Positions 1-8,800 of a stretch of DNA of 13,458 bases are shown piece after piece; the stretch's first letter is position 1, and each line of letters starts with the position of its first letter. The DNA comes from DATIJP01 sp964569185 (GTDB lineage Bacteria > Chlamydiota > Chlamydiia > Chlamydiales > Rhabdochlamydiaceae). The position numbers were made by a program, and so were the translations under genes. Under the pieces are notes generated by a model that did not search any database, was not told the DNA's origin, and saw only the letters and a list, made by a program, of their open reading frames with translations. Location of the stretch: positions 1-13,458 of the forward strand of contig CAZMTP010000042.1 of the NCBI GenBank assembly GCA_964569185.1. The letters run 5' to 3'.

Positions 1-1271
1 TTGGTTAGGATATTTTTCTCGCCTTCTGATTTGGCCACAAGGACGGCGCAGCAGCTATCGCTAAACACATTCACTGTGGTGCGGCACATATCTAAAATTC
101 TGTCAGCGGCTATGAAGAGGGCAATCCCTTCCACGGGCAAGCCCATCGCTTTCAAAATCACAATGATGGCCACAAGGCTTCCTGAAGGCACGCCTGCCAC
201 GCCCATTGAGGTGAGCAAGGTGACAAAAGCAAACACTACCTGGGTCCAAAAAGAGAGATGTATCCCATAAGCCTGCGCCACAAATAAAGCCGCTACAGCT
301 TCATAGAGAGCAGAGCCTGAAAGATTGATCGAAGTGCCTAAGGGGATCACCAAGCTGCAGATCCGATTGGAAACGCCTGCACGCTTTTCCACACAATCTA
401 GCGTGATCGGAAGCGAGGCGGCAGAGGAACTTGTAGAAAATGCAGTGACAAGCGCCGGTGCCATCGCACGAAAATGGTTGATCGGATTGACCTTTCCCAC
501 AAATTTTAATAAAAGTGGAAGCGCGATAAAGAAAAAGAGGGCAAGGCCTATCAGAACGGTGATGAAAAAATAATAGACCGATTGCAGAGATTCTATTCCT
601 GTTTCTGCAAAGACTTTGGCGACCAGAAAAAAGACGCCCAAAGGCAGAAATTTCATGATGATATGAGTCATGTAAAGTGTGGCTTGAAACAGTCCTTGGC
701 AAAATCCGACCACTGTAGAAGCAGATTCAATGCGCGAAAGGGCATAACCAAAAAGTAGGCTAAAAAAGATCAGTCCCAGCATATTGCCTTTGGAAAAAGC
801 TTCAACAATGTTTGAGGGGACAATATCTAAAAAAAGGCGGGCGAGGCGGTTGAGACCACTTTCTTCCAATTTGTTTTCAAAACGGGTCAACTGTGCCGAT
901 TCAATCTCAGGTTTCGTAGTGAATGCTTGGCCCGGTTCAATCAGGTTCACAAGAAAGATTCCAATTAAAATGGCTAAAAAACTAGTGAAAAGATAGAAGC
1001 CAAAGGTTTTGAGCCCTAAGCGGCCAAAAGAAGACTCTCCTGCGATCCGCGCAATGCCGGTGATGATCGATGTGGATACAAGCGGCACCACAATTAAAGT
1101 CAGCGCATTGATGAAGATTTTTCCTATAAGATCATAAATGGAATAAAAGGTGATGCCAAATATTGAGGCGGTGGTCCCAGTCCATGTGCCAATAACAATG
1201 GCCAGCAAAATGGCAACGATCACGGCCCAAAGCGACGATTTTTTTTTCTTTTGTTTCATATTCAGTGGCAT
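1..1271 (-). CDS. gltP: Dicarboxylate/amino-acid:cation symporter (DAACS, GltP/GltT-like), C-terminus cut by window edge
   Basis: Inner-membrane secondary transporter of the SLC1/GltPh fold, probably taking up glutamate or aspartate with H+ or Na+. The minus frame is open from an ATG at 1271 (MPLNMKQ) to the window edge; a second in-frame ATG lies at 1259, and neither has a good Shine-Dalgarno. About 419-423 residues are present, close to full family length, so only a short tail is missing. Numbering from 1259: serine-rich HP1 motif VTAFSTSSSAASLPIT near residue 278; the TM7 motif, usually NMDGT, reads NLSGS at 312-316, followed by ALYEAVAALFVAQ; the TM8 substrate signature AADRILDMCRTTVNVFSD ends at D401 and keeps the Asp, Arg (R393), Asn and Asp equivalents of GltPh D394, R397, N401 and D405. 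The retained Arg favours an acidic substrate. The loss of the TM7 Asp suggests altered cation coupling. The upstream gene is divergent. Confidence 0.92.
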   Translation of the reverse strand, partial: MPLNMKQKKKKSSLWAVIVAILLAIVIGTWTGTTASIFGITFYSIYDLIGKIFINALTLIVVPLVSTSIITGIARIAGESSFGRLGLKTFGFYLFTSFLAILIGIFLVNLIEPGQAFTTKPEIESAQLTRFENKLEESGLNRLARLFLDIVPSNIVEAFSKGNMLGLIFFSLLFGYALSRIESASTVVGFCQGLFQATLYMTHIIMKFLPLGVFFLVAKVFAETGIESLQSVYYFFITVLIGLALFFFIALPLLLKFVGKVNPINHFRAMAPALVTAFSTSSSAASLPITLDCVEKRAGVSNRICSLVIPLGTSINLSGSALYEAVAALFVAQAYGIHLSFWTQVVFAFVTLLTSMGVAGVPSGSLVAIIVILKAMGLPVEGIALFIAADRILDMCRTTVNVFSDSCCAVLVAKSEGEKNILT

Positions 1272-1312
1272 TATTGCTTAAAATCGATTTTTATAGTTAT
1301 TTAAAAAAGAAG

Positions 1313-1321
1313 AGGAGGAGG
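1313..1321 (+). promoter_or_regulatory. Strong Shine-Dalgarno (AGGAGGAGG)
   Basis: A purine run with overlapping AGGAGG registers ends one base before the ATG at 1323; the best register (1313-1318) leaves a 4-base spacer. It is the strongest ribosome binding site in the window and fixes the start of the small gene that follows. Confidence 0.8.
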
Positions 1322-1322
1322 C

Positions 1323-1577
1323 ATGCTACCAGAAGAACAGAATTTCACCTGGATCCAGGATTTGCGCTATCCCGACTACTTTCGTCTGCAAAATTTTGAG
1401 CATTTGGTTGTGGAAAAAGTCTATGATTACACAGGAGACATTTCCTCATGGGAAGCCACTATCTTTGAAGATGATCGCTGCGAAAAAATTAAGGGCCGTG
1501 CACCGTTTAAGACAGAGCAAGAAGCTAAAGAATTTCTAGAGAGCTATGTGCTTAAAAAATTAAAAAAAGCGCGTTAA
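1323..1577 (+). CDS. Small protein of unknown function (84 aa)
   Basis: I do not recognise a family. The protein has no signal peptide or membrane segment, so it is probably cytoplasmic. The N-terminal half is rich in aromatics (FTWIQDLRYPDYFRLQ), followed by a likely beta segment around residues 39-57 (SSWEATIFEDDRCEKIKGR). The C-terminal third (65-84) looks like a charged amphipathic helix ending in a run of lysines (KKLKKAR). Support for it being real: a very strong Shine-Dalgarno directly upstream, coding-like composition, and tight fit between neighbours. It is divergent from the symporter, with about 50 bases between the starts, and convergent with the YvlD-like gene, with which it shares the bases TTAA at the stop. 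A -10-like TATAGT lies at 1292-1297, but I see no good -35. Confidence 0.8.
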   Translation: MLPEEQNFTWIQDLRYPDYFRLQNFEHLVVEKVYDYTGDISSWEATIFEDDRCEKIKGRAPFKTEQEAKEFLESYVLKKLKKAR

Positions 1578-1918
1578 TATTCTACGAGCCAGCGGTTAAG
1601 GAAAGCGCTTGCCGCCCAGACGATGAGCCCACCCCAAAAAGCGGCCCAAAAAGAGTGGATCTCGATCCCATAGGACAAAAGACTGGCCAGCCAAAATACA
1701 AAAGCGTTAATTAAAAGCGCAAAAATCCCTACTGTCATCACAGTGAGCGGGAAAGAGATCACGATTAAAACAGGAGTGATCGTGGCATTTAAAATCGCCG
1801 CCACAAAGGCAAAAATCAGCGCATTTTCAAAATGAGGCACTGTCATGCCGGGCAGAATGTGGGCAATGCCTAAAATTACCCCAGCCAGAATAAAAACGCG
1901 TATAATGAACTTGATCAT
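1574..1918 (-). CDS. YvlD / phage-holin-4-2 family small integral membrane protein
   Basis: Four hydrophobic segments in about 114 residues, with features I associate with the Pfam phage-holin family 4, superfamily 2 (YvlD-like): an early HILPGM, then an AAILNATITPVL stretch, a SFPLTVMTVGIFALLINA segment, and a final SFWAAFWGGLIVW helix before a short basic tail. Despite the name, chromosomal members are ordinary membrane proteins of unknown role and not lysis holins. The frame could also open at GTG 1927 (three residues longer); ATG 1918 is preferred because family N-termini usually begin right at the first helix (MIKFIIRV), but neither start has a convincing Shine-Dalgarno. The stop overlaps the stop of the convergent plus-strand gene by 4 bases. 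The family call is from pattern recall and the function is unknown. Confidence 0.82.
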   Translation of the reverse strand: MIKFIIRVFILAGVILGIAHILPGMTVPHFENALIFAFVAAILNATITPVLIVISFPLTVMTVGIFALLINAFVFWLASLLSYGIEIHSFWAAFWGGLIVWAASAFLNRWLVEY

Positions 1919-1965
1919 GTTCTTCACTTTAATTAGTTCTTAATTTTTTGAAAAGCGTAGTTTCC

Positions 1966-1995
1966 TTGCAATAAAAACTAATTTAACCTTATAAT
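1966..1995 (+). promoter_or_regulatory. Sigma-70-like promoter for the 2007-3332 operon
   Basis: TTGCAA at 1966-1971 and a perfect TATAAT at 1990-1995 are separated by 18 bases. Transcription should begin near 2001-2003, only about 5 bases before the ATG at 2007, which implies a nearly leaderless mRNA. Confidence 0.65.
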
Positions 1996-2006
1996 TCCAT
2001 TTAAAA

Positions 2007-2633
2007 ATGGTGAATATTTTGTTTAAAAATATAATTAAATTACTATTAATTTCTTTTACTACATTTGGCTGCTTATTATTTTTAACTAAACCTGGAAATT
2101 ATCATGTAATGCCGTTGGCAAGCCAGGATAGTGTGACTGCATTTCAAGACGAAGGGATCTATGTACAAGCAAAAGCTTATACTGCAAATGATAGTAAAAA
2201 CTATTTAAATTATGACCTATTGGCTAAAGGCTACCAGCCGATTCAAATTTCCATTCAAAATAATAGTTCAAAACCCCTTGGTCTTGGCGATCTTTCAGTA
2301 GATTTGCCGCTCATCACAGGAAACCAGATTGCAGGACAATTTTTAAAGGAAGCTCTTCCACGCTCTATAGCACTTAAAGCCGCTTCGTTCTTTTTTTGGC
2401 CTTTTCTAGTGCCTAGCACCATTGACGGAGTGATCACTTACAAGAACCAGAAAAAAATGCGCCATGATTACACAGCTAAGACGATCAAAAATTATGAAGA
2501 GATTATTCCAGCCTATTCTACAATTAATCGGATCCTTTTTGTAAAACAGCAAGATTATCGTCCTAATTTCACACTGACTTTACAGGATAAGGAAACGGGT
2601 ATGATCCACAAATACCCACTTGACATTAGCTAA
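2007..2633 (+). CDS. Membrane-anchored protein of unknown function (208 aa)
   Basis: I do not recognise a named family. Residues about 8-27 form an N-terminal hydrophobic helix (signal or anchor). It contains a cysteine (TTFGC), but Phe at -2 is a poor fit to a lipobox, so lipidation is not claimed. Residues about 75-100 (GYQPIQISIQNNSSKPLGL) look like a beta strand of an Ig-like fold, as in bacterial DUF4352-type extracytoplasmic proteins. A second hydrophobic stretch lies at about 122-144 (FFFWPFLVPSTIDGVITY), followed by a basic region and a beta-rich tail (TLTLQDKETGMIHKYPLDI). The start is forced: the nearest upstream in-frame codon after a stop at 1992 that could initiate is this ATG. 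No Shine-Dalgarno is seen, matching the almost leaderless transcript predicted from the promoter. It precedes the channel-like gene by 21 bases, so they are probably co-transcribed. Confidence 0.8.
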   Translation: MVNILFKNIIKLLLISFTTFGCLLFLTKPGNYHVMPLASQDSVTAFQDEGIYVQAKAYTANDSKNYLNYDLLAKGYQPIQISIQNNSSKPLGLGDLSVDLPLITGNQIAGQFLKEALPRSIALKAASFFFWPFLVPSTIDGVITYKNQKKMRHDYTAKTIKNYEEIIPAYSTINRILFVKQQDYRPNFTLTLQDKETGMIHKYPLDIS

Positions 2634-2654
2634 TTTTTGCTAGATAGTCCGGTT

Positions 2655-3332
2655 ATGTTAAGGAAGCTGCGCCCTTTTTTTAGTGGGCATTACAATTTCC
2701 TTCTTCTTTGCCTTTCGCTGCTTTTTATTTTTAGACCTTATGACCGCGGTTTTGTCTATTTAGGTATTTGGAAACTGCTGCTGACGCTGGTCTTTTTTTC
2801 TGCCATTTTTAATGTGATCCACCGCCGCACTGTGAAAATCATCACCGGATTTTTAATGGTCCCAGCGCTTGTGCTCACCTGGATCAATCTATTTCATCCT
2901 TTGGAGCCGCTCTTTGTGACCGATGCGGTGTTGACCACAATTTTTATGCTGCTTTGCACAGGTTCTATTGTCTCTGATGTGTTATTGCGGCCTAAAGTGA
3001 ATCTGGAAGTGCTGAGGGGAGTGATCTGTGCCTATTTTATGATCGGATTTGCTTTTGCCTATATTTACTATCTGATCGAGTATGTGCATCCAGGCTCATT
3101 TCATCTGATTCGAGAAGTTTCTACCTTTTCTTTTAACCAGTATCTTTCTGAGATGCTCTATTATAGCTTTATCACACTCTTGGCAATCGGATTTGGTGAT
3201 ATTACGCCTTTAAGGGATGCGGGCCAAACAGCTACCATCATAGAAGGCATCATCGGCCAGTTTTACATTGCGATCCTGGTGGCGCGGCTTGTCTCTGTGT
3301 ATGCATTTTATGGCAAGCTAAAGCGGAAATGA
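2655..3332 (+). CDS. Putative ion channel with K+-channel-like pore loop (Ion_trans_2-like)
   Basis: An integral membrane protein of about 225 residues with roughly six hydrophobic helices (approximate residues 14-28, 39-54, 62-78, 90-108, 121-141 and 194-216). Between helices 5 and 6 is a pore-loop signature, LYYSFITLLAIGFGDITPL, which aligns with the K+ selectivity filter consensus TVGYGD. GFG in place of GYG is known in some channels, but the Thr before the filter is Ala here. The two last helices with the loop form an Ion_trans_2-type module; the first four are not an obvious voltage sensor because I see no Arg/Lys ladder. A TTG at 2637 would add six residues; ATG 2655 is preferred on codon grounds, with no clear Shine-Dalgarno for either. 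The gene lies 21 bases after the unknown membrane-anchored gene. Conductance and ion preference are inference from the motif. Confidence 0.82.
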   Translation: MLRKLRPFFSGHYNFLLLCLSLLFIFRPYDRGFVYLGIWKLLLTLVFFSAIFNVIHRRTVKIITGFLMVPALVLTWINLFHPLEPLFVTDAVLTTIFMLLCTGSIVSDVLLRPKVNLEVLRGVICAYFMIGFAFAYIYYLIEYVHPGSFHLIREVSTFSFNQYLSEMLYYSFITLLAIGFGDITPLRDAGQTATIIEGIIGQFYIAILVARLVSVYAFYGKLKRK

Positions 3333-3351
3333 CCGATCATCCGTCTTTCAA

Positions 3352-3377
3352 TGATTAATACATAACGTGTATTATCA
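3352..3377. terminator. AT-rich hairpin between convergent genes, possible weak bidirectional terminator
   Basis: TGAT-T-AATACA, a 5-base loop, then TGTATT-ATCA gives a 10-bp stem with one bulged T. It lies in the 84-base gap between the channel gene and the second autotransporter gene, both of which end here. The stem is AT-rich and there is no clean U-tract, so termination is plausible but not secure. Confidence 0.35.
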
Positions 3378-3416
3378 GACATTATTTTAGCCCAAACTAG
3401 ACTTTTGCAAGTACCT

Positions 3417-5855
3417 TTAAAAACGATACAGGGCGCGCACCATCACTTCTTGTGTCCAGTATTTTTTCGCTAAGCCTTGTTTGCGTATTTCAAGCTCGGC
3501 ATCATAATAAACTGAGAAAGAAAGAGTATCATCCCAGAAATAACTCATGAAACCCACCTCAGGCACAATTAAGTTCCGCGATGGATTTAAACCAAAGGCA
3601 TCAAATGTAGAATCAATATCCTGGAAGCTTGCTTTTTCCTTCTTGCCATTGAAGCGCGATTCGTTGACATAACTAAGACCAAATTCAGGCACCAAGGACC
3701 AATTACAATATTTCAAATAAAAAGCCCAATTGAAGCCAATTTCAGAACGAAGAAGGCTTGCATTATTAGAGCGGACATCTAAATTAATCGAATCGGCCCC
3801 ATGCTCTGAAAAACTTCCTCTATGTATGTAAAGCCCATCAAAGCCGACAAACGGATTGATCGTAGAAGAATAGCAGCCAAAGTTGAGATCAAAACTAAGA
3901 CCGCCTTCCAAATATCCATCAAGAGTATATCCATTATGGGAACTATGGGCAGAACGATCGATGGTGGAGGTAGCTCCTTCAATAAAAATACCTCTTTTTC
4001 CATGATAATGATTATAAGCGCCGATAAAGGCTCCCTCGACATAATACCAGTCCCTGTTCCAGCTAGCATAAAGACCGCCATAGCCGCTTTGTACTTGTCC
4101 ATTGGTATTAGATTGTGTCCATCCAATATGGTTATAAGTGTAAGCTAAGATAGCGCCTGCAGCAAAACAGTCCCATTGTCTATCTGCCCCCACTGTGGCT
4201 CCTGTTGTCCAAGTGCGAAACCCAAGCTGCTCATGCATGGAGACTTGATGGGCCCATTCCACAAATGGGGTCACCCACACATTCCATACAGGACAGCAGG
4301 TATGTAAACAAAGGCATGAATCCTGCTCATATATCCATAATCTGTCTGTGATCGTTTTACGTACACTAAAGGTGCTGTTTTCTTGCGAGAGCGAATAAAC
4401 ATTATAAAGCGCAGGATGAAGTTGGTTTAAGCCTGCTTCAGGATCACTGGAACTGGCAATGGCATCCACTACATTAAAAAGATCGGTTCCAGATAAAAGT
4501 GTTATGCTATTGATATAATTTGCCACATTACGTGGATTGATTGAAAAAGCAGCGCTTTGTGGAAAAGGAATCATGGAGTTAAGAATAAGAAACACTTGAC
4601 CAAACATGGAATAGTCAACAGTAAAATTAAATCCTGCTGGGAAATTCAAATTTGTAAATGTTCCCATAATGGCACTCGGAGATTGGATAATAAGATAGTG
4701 AGTACCTGACGTATAAGCGCCAAAAGCTGCCAGTACAGTTAAAGTAGAACCCCCGCTTAATGTCACGATTCCTGATGCGTTAATCAAATCTGTGGCACTA
4801 GGAGAAAGTTCATTAATTAAAGTTCCCGTACCGCTAATAGTCAGATTGTTTGTATTTATTGTTCCTATTGAATCGCCAGGGGCAATATTTCCATTGATGG
4901 TTGTGTTGCCTACAGTACCTCTGCCTGATAATGTTGTTCCTGAATCAACAGTCACAGTTCCTGCACTATTTAAGGAACCATCGACTTGTAAAGTCCCCCC
5001 ACTTACCTGTGTTATCCCGCTATAAGTATTACTGCCTGTTAGAATGAGTATCCCCCCATTTTGTTTGGTGAGGCCTCCACCACCACTGAGCACGCCACCG
5101 AGCGTAGCCGTGGCTGCTGGCACCTCTGTTGTTAGAGTATTTGATAATAAAAAGTTTTTATTGTAATTAAACCCTGTTCCAGTGATTTGTAAAATGGACG
5201 GATTTGCTACGTGAATAGAGGACAATGTACTATTTGGTAAATTGTTTTCTGAAGCAACAGATACTCTTCCTCCCGCCAAATCAAAACAATTGGGAAATCC
5301 CCCCCAACTATTATTGCCTGAAAGTACAAGAGTATTTGAACCTCCACTATAGGTAATACTGCTCGCCACTGTTTGTTGGATATTACTTGAAATTGTAAAC
5401 GTACTACTAGCTGGAGTACTATTGCTAATCGTAAGAGATGACCCAGCTAATTGAATTGAAGAACAGCTAATCAGATGACTGCCTTGTCCCGTACTCAAAA
5501 AAATCGAAGAAGCGCCAACTGGAAAATTGAGTGTGTGAGGTCCCGTAATCGTATAGGCAAAATCACTATTAAAGCTCATTGCCAACGGCCCTCCAATTGT
5601 AATATCTGTTGCGGATAAAGTGACGGTACGTGGTGCGGTGATGGTAGTAGGTAAGCTTGCCGTGGCGGTAGTGCCATTAGGAAAATTATTAGCCGGCGGA
5701 CAGCCGCATGTTCCTGACCAGTTAGCACAATCATCCCAGTTTCCATCGTTATCTAGAATCCAAGTTCCAGTGCAATTGGTTGCAAAAAGAAAGTGGGATG
5801 TAGTGCAAGAAACACTAAACAATAAACTGAAAAGAAATTTTTCAGAGTTGATCAT
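3417..5855 (-). CDS. Autotransporter with PATR-type passenger and C-terminal beta-barrel (812 aa)
   Basis: A type V secreted surface protein. Numbered from ATG 5855: a signal peptide at 1-25 (ending SHFLFA), then a GTW...GNW...NW motif in a Cys-containing N-terminal region (four Cys between about 28 and 52). The passenger, to about residue 425, is rich in Ser, Thr, Gly and Asn and predicted to be beta-helical. It has one clear autotransporter-associated repeat near 257-295 (GGLTKQNGGILILTGSNTYS, then GITQVSGGTLQVDG) and the conserved IAPGDSIGTI segment at about 324. A linker (LNQLHPALYNVYSLSQENST, then RKTITDRL) precedes a five-Cys cluster (CLCLHTCC at 514-521 plus flanks). The barrel runs from about 525 to the end and finishes VRALYRF, the terminal Phe expected for BAM insertion. 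ATG 5855 is chosen over TTG 5870 because GAGGG sits 8 bases upstream. It is the second gene of a tandem pair, 24 bases after its paralogue. Confidence 0.9.
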   Translation of the reverse strand: MINSEKFLFSLLFSVSCTTSHFLFATNCTGTWILDNDGNWDDCANWSGTCGCPPANNFPNGTTATASLPTTITAPRTVTLSATDITIGGPLAMSFNSDFAYTITGPHTLNFPVGASSIFLSTGQGSHLISCSSIQLAGSSLTISNSTPASSTFTISSNIQQTVASSITYSGGSNTLVLSGNNSWGGFPNCFDLAGGRVSVASENNLPNSTLSSIHVANPSILQITGTGFNYNKNFLLSNTLTTEVPAATATLGGVLSGGGGLTKQNGGILILTGSNTYSGITQVSGGTLQVDGSLNSAGTVTVDSGTTLSGRGTVGNTTINGNIAPGDSIGTINTNNLTISGTGTLINELSPSATDLINASGIVTLSGGSTLTVLAAFGAYTSGTHYLIIQSPSAIMGTFTNLNFPAGFNFTVDYSMFGQVFLILNSMIPFPQSAAFSINPRNVANYINSITLLSGTDLFNVVDAIASSSDPEAGLNQLHPALYNVYSLSQENSTFSVRKTITDRLWIYEQDSCLCLHTCCPVWNVWVTPFVEWAHQVSMHEQLGFRTWTTGATVGADRQWDCFAAGAILAYTYNHIGWTQSNTNGQVQSGYGGLYASWNRDWYYVEGAFIGAYNHYHGKRGIFIEGATSTIDRSAHSSHNGYTLDGYLEGGLSFDLNFGCYSSTINPFVGFDGLYIHRGSFSEHGADSINLDVRSNNASLLRSEIGFNWAFYLKYCNWSLVPEFGLSYVNESRFNGKKEKASFQDIDSTFDAFGLNPSRNLIVPEVGFMSYFWDDTLSFSVYYDAELEIRKQGLAKKYWTQEVMVRALYRF

Positions 5856-5863
5856 ATGTAATA

Positions 5864-5868
5864 CCCTC
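5864..5868 (-). promoter_or_regulatory. Shine-Dalgarno GAGGG fixing the start at ATG 5855
   Basis: On the minus strand GAGGG precedes ATG 5855 with an 8-base spacer. It overlaps the alternative in-frame TTG at 5870, which therefore is likely part of the ribosome binding site and not a start. Confidence 0.65.
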
Positions 5869-5879
5869 AAACATCTATT

Positions 5880-8800
5880 TTAAAAGCGTTGGCTAAATTC
5901 TAGTTCGGCTTTCACGTTCCAATAGTGGTGCGCGATTTCTCCGTCGAGTTTCATTGAAAGAATAGACTGGTTATTGAAAAAGTAGGTAGTCATACCGATA
6001 CCAGGCACAAAAAGTAGTCGATTGGGTGATATTCCATCTACAGTGAAATTGACATCTCCTACTCTAAAATGGGCAGTTGTTTTTTTGCCTTGAAAACGCC
6101 ACTCTTCTGCCGCAGCAAGCCTAACCTCTGGTACCATTGTTATACAAGAAAAGATTTTGCAAGAAGAAATGCGGAAACCTTCTTCAACGCGAAGAAGATC
6201 AGAATTTTTTGCTTTTACAGCAAGATCCAAGCAATCGGCATGGGTTTCTTTATAACTAGTTTCATGGATGAAGATATAATCGGCCATAACATAGGGTGTG
6301 CACCAGGCATCGCATAATGGACCCGTAGGCCCTAAAGGAAAGCCTAGGGCCACATGTCCTGCGCCTTCATATCCTCTATTGTTATGATGCGGTTTAGCAT
6401 CCACAGTCGTGGCAATACTGCCAAATTCAATATTTCGTGAGCCGCTAAACCAGTTGATGGCACCTGTCAATGCCAGATCAAAAAAGAAATGGTCCTTATA
6501 TGCTGAAGAATAAAAAACAGCATAACCAGTATTTGTTTGTCCTCTTCCTCCCCCTGCATTGTGTGAATTACCAATGGAGAGATGCGAATAACTATAGGCA
6601 AGGCTACCTCCTATAAGGAACGTAGAATTGATCGGATGATCATAACCTAAAGCAATCCCTGCCGAATTAGTAGCAAAGCCAGGAACGCTTGCCCCGCCCT
6701 CTTTTTTGCCCTGATGTAGGAAATTGCCAAAAGGTGCAATCCAGAAATCCTGGCCTGGACAAAAGAAAACATCTTCACATTTGTATCGTTGTGAGTCCAA
6801 TCGCTGGCTGATCAACTCTCTTAAAGTGATGGTACAGCTTTCTTCAGAAATCGGAAATGCATTGAACAAAGCAGGCTGAAGCTGATTCACTTGGCTTGTC
6901 AATGTCGCATTAGATGTGATGTCTAAAGAGAGAAAAAGATTTAATAAGCAGGCACTAGCAAAAGGATCTAATGCACTCAAAGCAGGAAGGACTCTGCCTG
7001 CGTTTCCAGGTAAAATAATCCCATTGAAATTGGGCATTGAACTGCCCAGCGAGAGTATAATATGGTCAACAAAATAGATCACTTGTGGAGTGAAAATAGG
7101 CGATGTCACAACCACATTACTAAAAGTTCCGGTCACAGGATTTCCAAGCACAATAGTGTATTGACTGACAGCGGGCGCTGCCAGGGGCACGATTTGCAAT
7201 GTGGCTCCAGGTGAGATAGTAAATGCACCTGTTGAAATCACCTCAGAAGATAAAGTGCTATCTACCTGTATCGATAAAGTAGACCCTGCTCCAAAACTAA
7301 AAGAACTTCCTGTGATTGTTCCAATAGAATTTCCTGGAGATACGGTACCCGAAACTGTGGTGGGGCCACTAATGGTTCCGGTACCTGTAAGAGAGGCTCC
7401 AGAAGCTACGGTCAAGCCGGTGGTAGTGAATGTAGGATTGCCGATGAAGTTCAACATGCCTGTATCAATGAAAACCGGTCCTTGGGTTTGTGGAGAATTG
7501 AAACTTAACGTAGCTGTCCCCTGTTTTCTAAAAGTTCCCACTCCTGATAATGTGGCCGCATAAGTTGCAGAACTATTTTGATCAAAAATCAAAGTGGCAT
7601 TGTTTGTAGCATTGGCAGGAATGCTATCTGTATTACCAACAAGAGTCCCTGCAGTTACTGTGGTCACTCCTCCATAAGTATTCACGCCTGTTAAATTTAA
7701 TGTCGTACCCGCTCCCAATTTAGTCACGCCACCTATACCGCCAATGGTTCCTGAAAAAGTGGTGGATGGAGAGCTAGGAGTGACTGATAAAGTGGCTGTA
7801 CCAAGAGTAATATTTCCTGCTCCTGAAAGGTCTTGAACTCCTTGGTTAGTGCTATTTAAATCAAAAGTGCCTCCACTATTCACAGTCAGACCACTTGAGG
7901 TTGATATGGAATTGGCCAGTGTCATTTTAAAAGTAGGATTGTTGACGGCATTGTTATTAATAATTGTGGGACCGGTATAAGTTTGGACATTTGTAAAAGT
8001 CACTACACTTGCTCCGGCGCTACTATCAATGGTTAAAGTACCGCCCCCGCCAACAACGCCTCCAAAGCTGCCAGAGACACCTTGGTTGAATGAAAGCGTG
8101 GCATTGTTTGTAATACCGCCTTGCAAACTGGTGGTGGTTCCTTCTAAAATTCCCGTATTAACCATTGTGCCGCCTGCGTAGGTGTTTGCTCCGGAAAAAA
8201 TAAGCCTTCCCGCCCCTTCTTTAATGACACTTCCATTGCCAGAAATGGCTTGAGCATAAGTTCCAGTAGAAACCTGAGTGAATTTAACCATTGCACCGAC
8301 ATCGACTAAAATATCTGTCGGAAAACCAGCCGTATTTCCTTCTAATATGCCTGTTTGGACCTCTGGAGGAAAAGTAAAGGTATTATTGCCAGCTCCTGGA
8401 AAAAGTTGTAAAGTTGCTACCCCAGTTTTGGTTAATTTTTGTGCTCCAGAAACGATACCTGTGATGGACAAATTGACTGGGCAGTTAATGGTGACAGCTG
8501 CAGCTACTTCTGGTCCCCCCGCCCATCCAAGTACTACATCGCCAAGGATCGTGTTAGTGCCGCCCATAGATTGAATGGCTCCTGCAGCGGCCACACCCGG
8601 GCCATTTAATCTAAAGTCTTTGTTAAGAGTGTTTCCCCCATTGAAAATAACACTTCCTCCTGACCTCACGTAAAGAGCGGAATTTGATCCAGAAGCCCCA
8701 AAAACACCGGCAGGCGTTCCTGCTTCAGCTGCCAGGGTGGCTCCTGATGCAACAAAAGTGCGTGCGACAAAGGTTCTAGGGTTACCGCCACCGAATGTGA

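Noticed and set aside
301..702. Minus-strand frame of 133 codons
   Set aside because: It overlaps the symporter in a different frame; the symporter frame is open throughout and carries all the family motifs.
2007..2100. Lipoprotein signal (TTFGC)
   Set aside because: Phe at -2 and Thr at -3 do not fit a lipobox well, and the hydrophobic segment continues after the Cys; a simple anchor or signal is safer.
7201..7563. Plus-strand open frame of 120 codons inside the large autotransporter
   Set aside because: It is antisense to a repeat-rich coding region; the Val/Pro-rich product mirrors Gly/Thr codons on the other strand and has no Shine-Dalgarno or family signature. The same holds for the other plus-strand frames within 3417-9767.
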